From NCBI GenBank assembly GCA_029266425.1, contig JAQSWY010000004.1:100468-164467 (forward strand): a stretch of DNA of 64,000 bases, in the 5' to 3' direction. Numbering within the stretch: the first letter of the stretch is position 1; the number at the start of each line of letters is the position of its first letter. The notes beneath the pieces were generated by a model. The model saw nothing but the letters and a program-made list of their open reading frames with translations. It made no database searches and was not told where the DNA came from. The stretch is from Xanthobacteraceae bacterium. GTDB taxonomy: Bacteria; Pseudomonadota; Alphaproteobacteria; Rhizobiales; Xanthobacteraceae. The position numbers and the translations under genes are program-made. Positions 42,125-50,365 of the stretch are shown here, piece after piece.

Positions 42125-42310
42125 TCAGCGCGCGGCGCGCTCGATACTGAGCGGTGCCGGTGCGCCGAGGCCGCCATAGCGGGCGCCGAGACCGGCGACC
42201 ACGGTGACGATGGCGATGGCGAGCGCCGCGGCGATCAGGCCATATTCCAGGCCGGTTTCCTGGGTGCGACGGGCGACGGCGCTCCGCCGCCGATGAGCCA
42301 TATGTCTCAT
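42125..42310 (-). CDS. Divergent Flp-type IVb pilin-like small protein
   Basis: MRHMAHRRRSAVARRTQETGLEYGLIAAALAIAIVTVVAGLGARYGG; LEYGLIAAALAIAIVT resembles the Flp core but lacks the usual G-ATAI-EY spacing. Confidence 0.6.
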   Translation of the reverse strand: MRHMAHRRRSAVARRTQETGLEYGLIAAALAIAIVTVVAGLGARYGGLGAPAPLSIERAAR

Positions 42311-42464
42311 CACGAATCCTCTGCTTGCGCTCATCTGTGATTACGTCTGTCTTTGGACAGCTCTATTGTGATTTGACGTTAGGGCCGGACGTATTGACCA
42401 CAGGTTAAAAGCAACCGTTTCGAGGAGTGGCGCAGGTTCTGTGGTTAATGCTTTGCAGCTTGCC

Positions 42465-42980
42465 TCACGTGGCGAGACCGGCCAGCGCCTTCATCGCCGC
42501 GCTGTGCGGATAGGTCATCAGCGCGGCGGCAGCGAGCGCGATGCCATAGGGCACGCCGGTGGTCGGAGCGTGCAGGCGCTGCGCCCAGCTTTGACCGAGC
42601 AGGCAGCCCGGGAGCGCGAAGCGGCGCACGGCCAGCAGCGACACGCTAAGCAGGCCGCCGAAGATACTGGCGACGATGAGGAAGGACGCCAACTGGTCGA
42701 AGCCGAGCCACAGCGCGATGGCGGCCACCAGCTTGGCGTCGCCGCCGCCGATCCACCCGGCAGCGAACATCGAGAACGAGATCGCCAATACGACGAACGC
42801 AGTCACGCTATGAATGAAGATAGCCGAGCCCGAAAGGCCGAGCAGCAGGGCGACGACATAGAAGCCCGAGATCAATGCGATCGAGAGCTTGTTGGAGATC
42901 GTCATGGTGAGGAGGTCGCTTGCAGCGGCGTAGGCCATGGCGGCGGGGAAGAACCCGAGAACCAGGATCTGGGCGAGCAT
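42465..42980 (-). CDS. cpaA: CpaA/TadV A24-family prepilin peptidase
   Basis: AYAAASDLLTMTISNKLSIALISGFYV; GWIGGGDAKLVAAIALWLGFDQL (GGGDxK motif). Confidence 0.9.
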   Translation of the reverse strand: MLAQILVLGFFPAAMAYAAASDLLTMTISNKLSIALISGFYVVALLLGLSGSAIFIHSVTAFVVLAISFSMFAAGWIGGGDAKLVAAIALWLGFDQLASFLIVASIFGGLLSVSLLAVRRFALPGCLLGQSWAQRLHAPTTGVPYGIALAAAALMTYPHSAAMKALAGLAT

Positions 42981-43016
42981 CGATACAACCTCGCAGCGTG
43001 GTTATCTTCCAAACAG

Positions 43017-43044
43017 CAAGGGCCCCGCAACGCGAGGCCCTTGC
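43017..43044 (-). terminator. Hairpin terminator downstream of Flp pilin
   Basis: CAAGGGCC...GGCCCTTG inverted repeat just after the pilin stop, T-rich on the minus strand (TTGCTGTTTGG). Confidence 0.55.
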
Positions 43045-43066
43045 ACGGTCAGCGTCAATACGACGA

Positions 43067-43243
43067 TTACGCGGCCGGGGTGGTCAGCTTGTCGGCGATG
43101 AACTCGAAGTTCGCCAGCAGATCCTGGCCGATCAGCTGTACGACAACGATGATGAGGACGGAAATGCCGGCGGCGATCAGGCCGTATTCGATGGCGGTTG
43201 CGCCGGACTCGTCCTTCGCGAAGCGGGCGAAAAGCTTCTTCAT
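43067..43243 (-). CDS. Flp family type IVb pilin (58 aa, absent from supplied ORF track)
   Basis: MKKLFARFAKDESGATAIEYGLIAAGISVLIIVVVQLIGQDLLANFEFIADKLTTPAA; canonical G-ATAIEY pilin motif; in the tad locus. Confidence 0.95.
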   Translation of the reverse strand: MKKLFARFAKDESGATAIEYGLIAAGISVLIIVVVQLIGQDLLANFEFIADKLTTPAA

Positions 43244-43598
43244 AAGAGTTCTCCTGGATCCACTGTTTTTGCACTCGACCGTCGTGCGTTCGTTCTGCTT
43301 GCGCCCGCTCGGTGATGAAATGAACCTAGAGAGCGGCTCTTTCTTTGAAGTTAAATCCCGCCCAATAAATTCCTAAATGCCCTGGCGCCGGTCGCTGGTT
43401 AAGAACCCGTGAAGCAAAAGCCTCCGAACTTCTTCAACGATAGCTGATGCAAGTGCTTGGCGCGGTCGCTACATTCCCGCCCATCGCCCACCCTGCCGCC
43501 AAGGCGCAGCCGAATGGTTAACGACGGCCAGGGTGTTAGTGCGATCTTCACCATTTCCATGCCGAAATGAGGTTGAAAGCCATACCGGGGCAGCCGCC

Positions 43599-44069
43599 GT
43601 GTCGAATATCTCCTCCCACGATTCCCGCGTGAGGCGGCGCGCTGCGCTTGCCGCGGCGCTCCTCATTGCCGCCGGCCCGGCGACCGCGCAGGACCTCTCC
43701 GTGGCCATGAACCAGGCGCGGCTGCTCAAGCTTCCGGACGGCGTCGCGACCCTCGTCATCGGCAACCCGGCCATCGCCGATGCCACGCTGCAACCGGGCG
43801 GCCTACTGGTGCTCACCGGCAAGAGCTTCGGCCGCACCAATCTCATCGCGCTCGACGCCCGCGGCACGGTGCTGATGGAGCATGAGGTCGCCGTAGTGCA
43901 GCGGGGCAGCGAGGTCGTCACCGTCTATCGCGGCCCGACCGGCGGGCGCCAGACGCTCGATTGCGCCCCGCTCTGCGAGCCGACCGTCACCGCCGGCGAC
44001 GCGCCCGAGGTGTTCGATCCCACGGTGAAGCAGATCAACGACCGCAACACGCTGTCCGGACAGAAGTGA
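43599..44069 (+). CDS. Standalone pilus-assembly secretin N-terminal domain protein
   Basis: Signal peptide ALAAALLIAAGPATAQDLSVAMNQARLLKLPDGVATLVIGNPAIADATLQPGGLLVLTGKSFGRTNLIALDARGTVL; aligns by eye with the N-domain of the window's CpaC. GTG start at 43599 likely. Confidence 0.78.
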   Translation: MSNISSHDSRVRRRAALAAALLIAAGPATAQDLSVAMNQARLLKLPDGVATLVIGNPAIADATLQPGGLLVLTGKSFGRTNLIALDARGTVLMEHEVAVVQRGSEVVTVYRGPTGGRQTLDCAPLCEPTVTAGDAPEVFDPTVKQINDRNTLSGQK

Positions 44070-44093
44070 TCCGCTGCGCTCGCGCGCCTGTGG

Positions 44094-44110
44094 TTAATCG
44101 GTCCTTAACC
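44094..44110 (+). promoter_or_regulatory. Candidate CtrA-binding site upstream of tadE
   Basis: TTAA-tcggtcc-TTAACC matches the TTAA-N7-TTAAC consensus; 128 bp before the TadE start. Confidence 0.5.
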
Positions 44111-44237
44111 GACCCGTTCGGCTTTTCGGCATCGCCCGCAACCGATCGTCAAACCGATTGGCATAAGAACAGGCCTGAGCCCGCTCCCGGCTCCGACGCG
44201 GATCCCGCGTCCGATCTTCCCTCGACAGGCTGTCACG

Positions 44238-44789
44238 ATGAGATTTCCCTTGCCGGTTCGCTTGTCGCGCCTCATCGCGCGGTTCGGGCGGGCGCGCGAG
44301 GGTGTCACCGCGATCGAATTCGCGATGATAGGACCCATCTTCTTCGCGCTCCTGCTTGCGATCTTCGAGACCGCCTTCACCATGCTGACCGGCCAGCTCC
44401 TCGAGACCGCCACCATCGATGCGAGCCGGCTCATCCTCACCGGCCAGGCGCAGACCAACGGGATGACCAAGGACACCTTCAAGAACGCGGTGTGCGATGT
44501 GTTGCCGCCCTTCATGGACTGTTCCGGCAAGGTCTATGTCGATGTCCAGGTGCTCAATGCCTATGATGCCAGCGTATCGACGCCGATGAAGGACGGGAAT
44601 CTTGACCCCTCCGGATTCAAATTCCTCGCCGGCGGCCCGAACGACATAGTGATGGTGCGAATCTATTATATATGGTCGGGGCTTGTCGCTGCGACGATGA
44701 AGAATTTCGGGCTCGATCTCAGCAACCAGGCCGACGGCTCGACGCTGGAGACGGCGACCATGGTCTTCAAGAACGAGCCCTATCAATGA
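44238..44789 (+). CDS. TadE family pilus assembly protein
   Basis: ARFGRAREGVTAIEFAMIGPIFFALLLAIFETAFTMLTGQLLETATIDASRLILTGQAQ (TadE pseudopilin-like N-terminus). Confidence 0.9.
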   Translation: MRFPLPVRLSRLIARFGRAREGVTAIEFAMIGPIFFALLLAIFETAFTMLTGQLLETATIDASRLILTGQAQTNGMTKDTFKNAVCDVLPPFMDCSGKVYVDVQVLNAYDASVSTPMKDGNLDPSGFKFLAGGPNDIVMVRIYYIWSGLVAATMKNFGLDLSNQADGSTLETATMVFKNEPYQ

Positions 44790-45370
44790 CGGCGTTCAGC
44801 CTGCCCAGCCCCCTTCGCCGGCTACGCTCCGACACAAGCGGGGTCGCTGCCATCGAGTTCGCGCTGATCGCGCCGGTGATGATGGTGCTCTATCTCGGCG
44901 GGGTCGAGCTGACCCGGGTGATCGGCGCAGATCGCAAGGTGAGCCTCGCCTCGCGCGTCGCTGCCGACCTCGTGGCGCGGGAGAGCGCCGCGGTGAGCGA
45001 TGCCACCCTCACCACGATCTGCAAGGGCACGCTCGCCATGCTGAACCCGTTCCCGACGGCGACGCTCACCATCACCATTTCGAGCATCGAAACCGACACC
45101 AAGGGCAAGTCGACCGTCAAGTGGACCCGCGTCTTCTCGAACGGCAACTGCAGTTCCAGCACCGCCGGCACCGGGACGCTCGCCGTCGGCGCGACTGTGT
45201 CGTTGCCGGACGGCATTGCCGTCAATGGCGCGTCGCTGATCTCGGCAAGCACCAGCTATGACTATTCGACTCTGTTCCGCACCGTGTTCGACACCGCCAC
45301 CATCGATCTCGGCGAGCAGGCCTATATGCGCCCGCGCATGCAGGCCACGGTCTGCTACAAGAGTTGTTAG
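44786..45370 (+). CDS. TadE/TadG family pilus assembly protein
   Basis: RRLRSDTSGVAAIEFALIAPVMMVLYLGGVELTRVIGADRKVSLASRVAADLVAR; ATG overlaps the preceding stop by 4 nt. Confidence 0.88.
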   Translation: MTAFSLPSPLRRLRSDTSGVAAIEFALIAPVMMVLYLGGVELTRVIGADRKVSLASRVAADLVARESAAVSDATLTTICKGTLAMLNPFPTATLTITISSIETDTKGKSTVKWTRVFSNGNCSSSTAGTGTLAVGATVSLPDGIAVNGASLISASTSYDYSTLFRTVFDTATIDLGEQAYMRPRMQATVCYKSC

Positions 45371-45385
45371 CGAGAGCAGGAGCCG

Positions 45386-45907
45386 TTAGCGCTCCAGCAG
45401 CAGTGTGCCGCCGCTGACCTCGAAACGGCCGAGACGGCGCAGGAAGCTCATGCCGAGCAGATTGATGCCGAGCGCGCCTGGCTCGGTGACCAGCGCATCG
45501 ACATCGCTCACCGTGATGGTACCCACCCGCACCCGCGACAGCCGCACCCGCTTCGCGCGGGCCATGCCGTTGGCGGTGGAGACGCGGGCATCGAAATCAT
45601 CCGACGGGCGAATGAGCCCCATGGCCCGGGCATCCTCGTAGCGCAGCGCCACAGCCGTGGCGCCGGTGTCGACGAGGGCATCGACATTGCGACCCTCGAT
45701 CAGCGCGTCGACGAGGAAATGACCGCTGGGGTCGGCAGCAATGCGGAAGCGGCGGCCCGAGCCGCTGTCAGCGTTGTCCGGCGCTGCACGCGGCGACGCG
45801 CTGGTGGAGGCGCGCGCCGGCTCGTGACCGGCGACGTCGAGATAGTGCGGGGCGACATGGGCGATCGCCATCGCCGCCGCGGCGAGGAGGAGGACAGGGC
45901 GAAGCAT
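45386..45907 (-). CDS. TIGR02281-type clan AA (retropepsin-like) aspartic protease
   Basis: GHFLVDALIEGRNVDALVDTGATAVALRYEDARAMGL...LGINLLGMSFLRRLGRFEVSGGTLLLER. Confidence 0.88.
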   Translation of the reverse strand: MLRPVLLLAAAAMAIAHVAPHYLDVAGHEPARASTSASPRAAPDNADSGSGRRFRIAADPSGHFLVDALIEGRNVDALVDTGATAVALRYEDARAMGLIRPSDDFDARVSTANGMARAKRVRLSRVRVGTITVSDVDALVTEPGALGINLLGMSFLRRLGRFEVSGGTLLLER

Positions 45908-46003
45908 GCCCCGATCGTAACCACGCGAGGTGAAGGCTTGCTTGCGCCGATTGTGGAAAGTCCACGATGAACGGCGTCATCCTGACGTGGTCTTGAGTTC
46001 GGC

Positions 46004-48481
46004 TCACGTCCCGCGCGGTTTGGCGCGGCGGGTCGGCTCGGCGCTGGCCGGATCCTCCGGCCACGGGTGCTTCGGGTAGCGTCCGCGCATATCGGCGCGC
46101 ACGTCGCGCCATGAGCCGCGCCAGAAGGCCGGCAGGTCACGGGTCAGCTGGATAGGCCGATGCGCCGGGGAAAGCAGCGCCAGCACCAGCGGCACCCGCC
46201 CGCCGGCAATGGAGGGGTGGTCGCGAAGCCCGAACAGCTCCTGCACCCGCACCGCCAGTGTCGGCCCGCGCTCCGCCGCATAGTCGATCGGCAGGCGCGA
46301 GCCGGTCGGCACCTCGAAATGGGTCGGCGCCTCGTCCTCGATGCGGCGCGCCAGCTCCCAGGGGAGCAGTGCCTGCAGCGCGTTGCCGAGCACCCCGGCA
46401 TCGATGGCGGCGAGGCTGGTGAGACCCTCGAGCGCGGGCGCCAGCCAATCCTCGGCGGTCTCGGCAAGGCGCGCCTCGGAGAGGTCCGGCCAGATGTCGG
46501 GGGCGCTGGCATGAAGGAAGCGCACCCGGTCGAGCCATTGCGCCTGCGTCGACGAGAAGGGCAGCCGGGCAATGCCGTGCTGCGCCGCGCCGCGCGCGAG
46601 GGCCAGCGCTGTCTCCCACCCCGGCGCGACCGGCGCGGTGCGCTCGGCAAGAATGAGGGCGCCGAGCCGGCGCACGTGACGCGCCCGCACTGCGCCCGCG
46701 GCTGGATCGAACGCAGTCTCCAGGCCTTCAACGATGCGGTCGCCGAATTCGGCCTCGATCTCGGCGAGCGTCAGCTCGGCGGCGAGCAGGACACGCGCCT
46801 CCTCGGCGATGCCGGTGAGCTCGGCGACACTGAGGAAGCGCGCCGGGGCGAGCGAGGAGGACGGCTCGACCGCGGCGCCGCGGCCATTGGCGAGGACGAA
46901 GCGCCGGCCGTCGCCGCGCGCCCGGGCGACGCGGTCGGGAAAGGCGGAAGCCAGCAGCAGGGCAGGAGACGACATCTCGCCGGATGAGGGACGCACGGCG
47001 CGTTCCGCCTCCTCCGCCCAGCGCGCAGCGAGACGGCGCGCTTCATCGGCACGGCGGGAACGGTCGCGGGCGAAGTCGCTCAGCCGATGCGCGAGATCGA
47101 CAGCATCGCCGCCGAGCCCACGCTCGGAGACGATCGCCGCGATCTCGGCAGCAACGCGCCCGGCGCCTCGCCGCGCGCCCTCCGCCACCATGCAGGCGAG
47201 ACGCGGCTCGAGCGGCAGGCGCGCCATCAGCCGCCCCACCTCCGTCGGTCGTCCCTCGGTGTCGAGCGCGCCGAGTGCGCGCAACAAGGCCCTCGCCTCG
47301 GTGAGCGCGGGCGCCGGCGGCGGATCGAGGAAGGCGAGGCTCGACGGATCACCGATGCCCCACACGGCGAGGTCGAGCACCAGGCGGGAGAGGTCGGCAG
47401 CGAGGATCTCCGGCGCCGCATAGGCCGGCAGGCTCACGGTCTCGGCCTCGCTCCACAGCCGCCAGCACACGCCCGGCTCGGTTCGTCCGGCACGGCCGCG
47501 GCGCTGGTCGGCGGAGGCGCGCGAGACCCGCACCGTCTCCAGACGCGTCAGCCCGACGCCCGGCTCGAAGCGCGGCACGCGAGCAAGGCCGCAATCGACC
47601 ACGAGGCGCACGCCCTCGATGGTGAGGCTGGTCTCGGCAATGGAGGTGGCGAGCACCACCTTGCGCCGGCCCTTGGCAGCGGGGGCGATGGCGCGATCCT
47701 GCTCGCGCGCGTCGAGCACACCATAGAGCGGGGCGATCTCGACCGCGGGATCGCGCACGGCCTCGCGCAGCAGCGTCTCGGTGCGGCGGATCTCGCCGGC
47801 GCCCGGCAGGAAGGCGAGGATCGACCCGCTTTCCTCATTGAGGGCCCGCAGGATCGCATTCGCCATCTGCCGGCCGATGGGGGCGCGGGGATCGCGGCCG
47901 AGATAGCGGGTCTCGACCGGAAAGGCGCGACCACGGCTCTCGACCACCGGCGCTTCACCCATCAGGCGCGCCACGCGGGCGCCGTCGAGGGTGGCCGACA
48001 TCACCAGCAGCCGCAGGTCCTCGCGCAGCGCCCCCTGCGCATCAAGCGCAAGCGCCAAGCCGAGATCGGCGTCGAGGCCGCGTTCGTGGAACTCGTCGAA
48101 CAGCACGGCGGCGACGCCGGAGAGTTCCGGATCGTCCAGCACCATGCGGGTGAAGATGCCTTCGGTGATGACTTCGATGCGCGTGGTGCGGCCGACCTTC
48201 GATCCAAGCCGGGTGCGGTAGCCGACGGTCTGCCCCGCAGCTTCACCCAGCGTCTTGGCCATGCGCTCGGCGGAGGCGCGGGCGGCAAGCCGGCGCGGCT
48301 CCAGCACGAGGATGCGCCTGCCCGCCGCCCAGGGCTCATCGAGCAAAGCGAGCGGCACCCGCGTCGTCTTGCCGGCGCCGGGAGGCGCGACGAGCACCAC
48401 TGACGAGCGCGCGCGCAAGGTCGCGGTCAGCTCCGGCAGGACATCGTCGATGGGAAGGGGCGGCTGGTCAGGCAGCGACAT
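46004..48481 (-). CDS. hrpB: ATP-dependent helicase HrpB
   Basis: LPIDDVLPELTATLRARSSVVLVAPPGAGKTTRVPLALL; VLFDEFHERGLDADLGLALAL; SADQRRGRAGRTEPGVCWRLWSEAE. Confidence 0.95.
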   Translation of the reverse strand: MSLPDQPPLPIDDVLPELTATLRARSSVVLVAPPGAGKTTRVPLALLDEPWAAGRRILVLEPRRLAARASAERMAKTLGEAAGQTVGYRTRLGSKVGRTTRIEVITEGIFTRMVLDDPELSGVAAVLFDEFHERGLDADLGLALALDAQGALREDLRLLVMSATLDGARVARLMGEAPVVESRGRAFPVETRYLGRDPRAPIGRQMANAILRALNEESGSILAFLPGAGEIRRTETLLREAVRDPAVEIAPLYGVLDAREQDRAIAPAAKGRRKVVLATSIAETSLTIEGVRLVVDCGLARVPRFEPGVGLTRLETVRVSRASADQRRGRAGRTEPGVCWRLWSEAETVSLPAYAAPEILAADLSRLVLDLAVWGIGDPSSLAFLDPPPAPALTEARALLRALGALDTEGRPTEVGRLMARLPLEPRLACMVAEGARRGAGRVAAEIAAIVSERGLGGDAVDLAHRLSDFARDRSRRADEARRLAARWAEEAERAVRPSSGEMSSPALLLASAFPDRVARARGDGRRFVLANGRGAAVEPSSSLAPARFLSVAELTGIAEEARVLLAAELTLAEIEAEFGDRIVEGLETAFDPAAGAVRARHVRRLGALILAERTAPVAPGWETALALARGAAQHGIARLPFSSTQAQWLDRVRFLHASAPDIWPDLSEARLAETAEDWLAPALEGLTSLAAIDAGVLGNALQALLPWELARRIEDEAPTHFEVPTGSRLPIDYAAERGPTLAVRVQELFGLRDHPSIAGGRVPLVLALLSPAHRPIQLTRDLPAFWRGSWRDVRADMRGRYPKHPWPEDPASAEPTRRAKPRGT

Positions 48482-48511
48482 GCGCGAGGCTTAGCGCACC
48501 GCTGAAGGGTC

Positions 48512-48609
48512 GTCATCCCGGCCGGAGCAAAGCGGAGAGCCGGGATCGCGTGAAGTCCCGCGCGGCACCTTCCCGCGATCCCGATCGGCCTGCGGCCGTC
48601 CGGGATGAC
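48512..48609. repeat. Intergenic palindromic repeat, family A
   Basis: GTCATCCCGGCCGGAGCAAAGCGGAGAGCCGGGATCGCGTGA...CGCGATCCC...CCGGGATGAC. Confidence 0.78.
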
Positions 48610-48644
48610 GAGACGGTTTATCGGTGCCAGCCGTTGCAGGCGTT

Positions 48645-49994
48645 TCACATCACCGCATCGATGGTGCGGCTGATCTTCTCGGCGATCTCGCCGATCTGGC
48701 TCTCGGAGATGATGAGCGGCGGGGTCACGGCGATGGTGTCGCCGGTCACCCGGATCATCATGCCCTCGTCGTGGAAGGCGGTCTCCATCGCCTCATAGCC
48801 GCGCTTGCCGACGGCGTCGGGCCGCGAGGCCATGTCGAACGCCGCGACCAGGCCCAGCGTGCGGATGTCGAGCACGCCCGGCTTGCCCTTCAGCGACATC
48901 ATGGCGTCGGCCCAGACCGGCTCCAGCGCGCGGGCGCGCTCGAACAGGCCCTCGTCGCGATACACGTCGAGCGTCGCCAGCGAGGCAGCGCAGGCCAGAG
49001 GGTGCCCCGAATAGGTGTAGCCGTGGAAGAACTCGATGACGTGCTCGGGCCCGTTCATGAAGGCGTCGTGCACGTGCTTGCGGGCGATCACGCCGCCCAT
49101 CGGCACCGAGCCGGAGGTCACGCCCTTGGCGAAGGTGATCATGTCCGGCACCACGCCGTAGCGCTCGGCGGCAAAGGCGAAGCCGAGGCGGCCGAAGCCG
49201 GTGATGACCTCGTCGAAGATCAGCAGGATGCCGTATTTGTCACAGATCTGGCGCAGCCGCTGCAGATAGCCCTTGGGCGGCGGCAGCACGCCGGTGGAAC
49301 CCGACATCGGCTCGACGATCACCGCGGCGATGGTCTGCGGATCGTGCAGGGCGACGATGCTCTCCAGCGCTTCGGCGCGCTCGGCGCCCCATTCCGGCTC
49401 TCCCTTGGAGAAGGCCTGCTTCTCACGGTCATAGGTGTGCGGCAGATGGTCGGTCCCGGGCAGCAGGCCGCCGAAGAAGCGGCGGTTCGGCGAGATGCCG
49501 CCGACCGAGATGCCGCCGAAACCGACGCCATGATAGCCGCGCTCGCGGCCGATCAGCCGGGTGCGGGTGCCGTTGCCGCGCACCGCATGGTAGGCAAGGG
49601 CCATCTTCAGCGCGGTGTCGCCGGCCTCCGAGCCGGAATTGCAGAAGAACACGTGGTCGAGGTCGCCCGGAGCCAGCTCGGCGATGCGCGAGGCGGCCTT
49701 GAACGCGGTCGGGTGGCCATACTGGAAGGTCGGCGCGAAATCGAGCTCGGCAGCCTGCTTCTGGATCGCCTGCACGATGGGGTCGCGGTTATGACCGGCA
49801 TTGGCGCACCACAGGCCGGCGGCGGCGTCGAGCACCGGGCGGCCTTCCGGGGTGAAATAGTGCATGTCCTTGGCGCGCGAGATCATGCGCGGGCGGCGCT
49901 TGAAGGCGCGATTCGCCGTGAACCCCATCCAGAAGGCTTCGAGATCGTTCGGAGAGGCAGCGGCGGTGACGTCGTGATCATAAGCGAGGGACAT
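48645..49994 (-). CDS. Class III PLP-dependent aminotransferase (omega-amino acid:pyruvate type)
   Basis: YFTPEGRPVLDAAAGLWCANAGHNRDPIVQAIQKQAAELDFAPTFQYGHPTAFKAASRIAELAPGDLDHVFFCNSGSEAGDTALKMA; LLIFDEVITGFGRLG; ITFAKGVTSGSVPMGGVI. Confidence 0.92.
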   Translation of the reverse strand: MSLAYDHDVTAAASPNDLEAFWMGFTANRAFKRRPRMISRAKDMHYFTPEGRPVLDAAAGLWCANAGHNRDPIVQAIQKQAAELDFAPTFQYGHPTAFKAASRIAELAPGDLDHVFFCNSGSEAGDTALKMALAYHAVRGNGTRTRLIGRERGYHGVGFGGISVGGISPNRRFFGGLLPGTDHLPHTYDREKQAFSKGEPEWGAERAEALESIVALHDPQTIAAVIVEPMSGSTGVLPPPKGYLQRLRQICDKYGILLIFDEVITGFGRLGFAFAAERYGVVPDMITFAKGVTSGSVPMGGVIARKHVHDAFMNGPEHVIEFFHGYTYSGHPLACAASLATLDVYRDEGLFERARALEPVWADAMMSLKGKPGVLDIRTLGLVAAFDMASRPDAVGKRGYEAMETAFHDEGMMIRVTGDTIAVTPPLIISESQIGEIAEKISRTIDAVM

Positions 49995-50130
49995 CGGAAT
50001 CTCCGGTCGGATGCGGCGTTCTCGCACGCGCTGGTCGGTACGGCCGGCACGCCCCCGAAACTGGGTGGAGCCCGCAGCAGCCGCGTTTTCGGTCATGTAC
50101 AATAAACCAGCAACATCCTCCTCACGAGAA

Positions 50131-50152
50131 AATGTGATGATGTGATCACATT
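50131..50152. promoter_or_regulatory. Palindromic candidate operator in divergent intergenic region
   Basis: AATGTGAT-gatgtg-ATCACATT; contains perfect ATGTGATCACAT. Confidence 0.55.
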
Positions 50153-50218
50153 CGTTTCTGCCGCGCGCAGCGCACCCAACGTCGGGCTGCCATGACGTCG
50201 AGGTGACGCCGATGTGAC

Positions 50219-50237
50219 GTCGCACATGACGTGCGAC
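50219..50237. promoter_or_regulatory. Second palindrome in the same region
   Basis: GTCGCAC-atgac-GTGCGAC, 7-bp perfect arms, within a run of TGACG-type motifs (50193-50250). Confidence 0.45.
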
Positions 50238-50365
50238 TTGATGCACGACTTGACGCAGCTGCCCCCTCGCCGCCATCAACTCGTCGCAAGCATGCTACAG
50301 TCACCCAACGTCACGTCCCGCTTCCCGCCATCCGGGCGAGGAAGGACGCGAACCAGGATCCGCGA

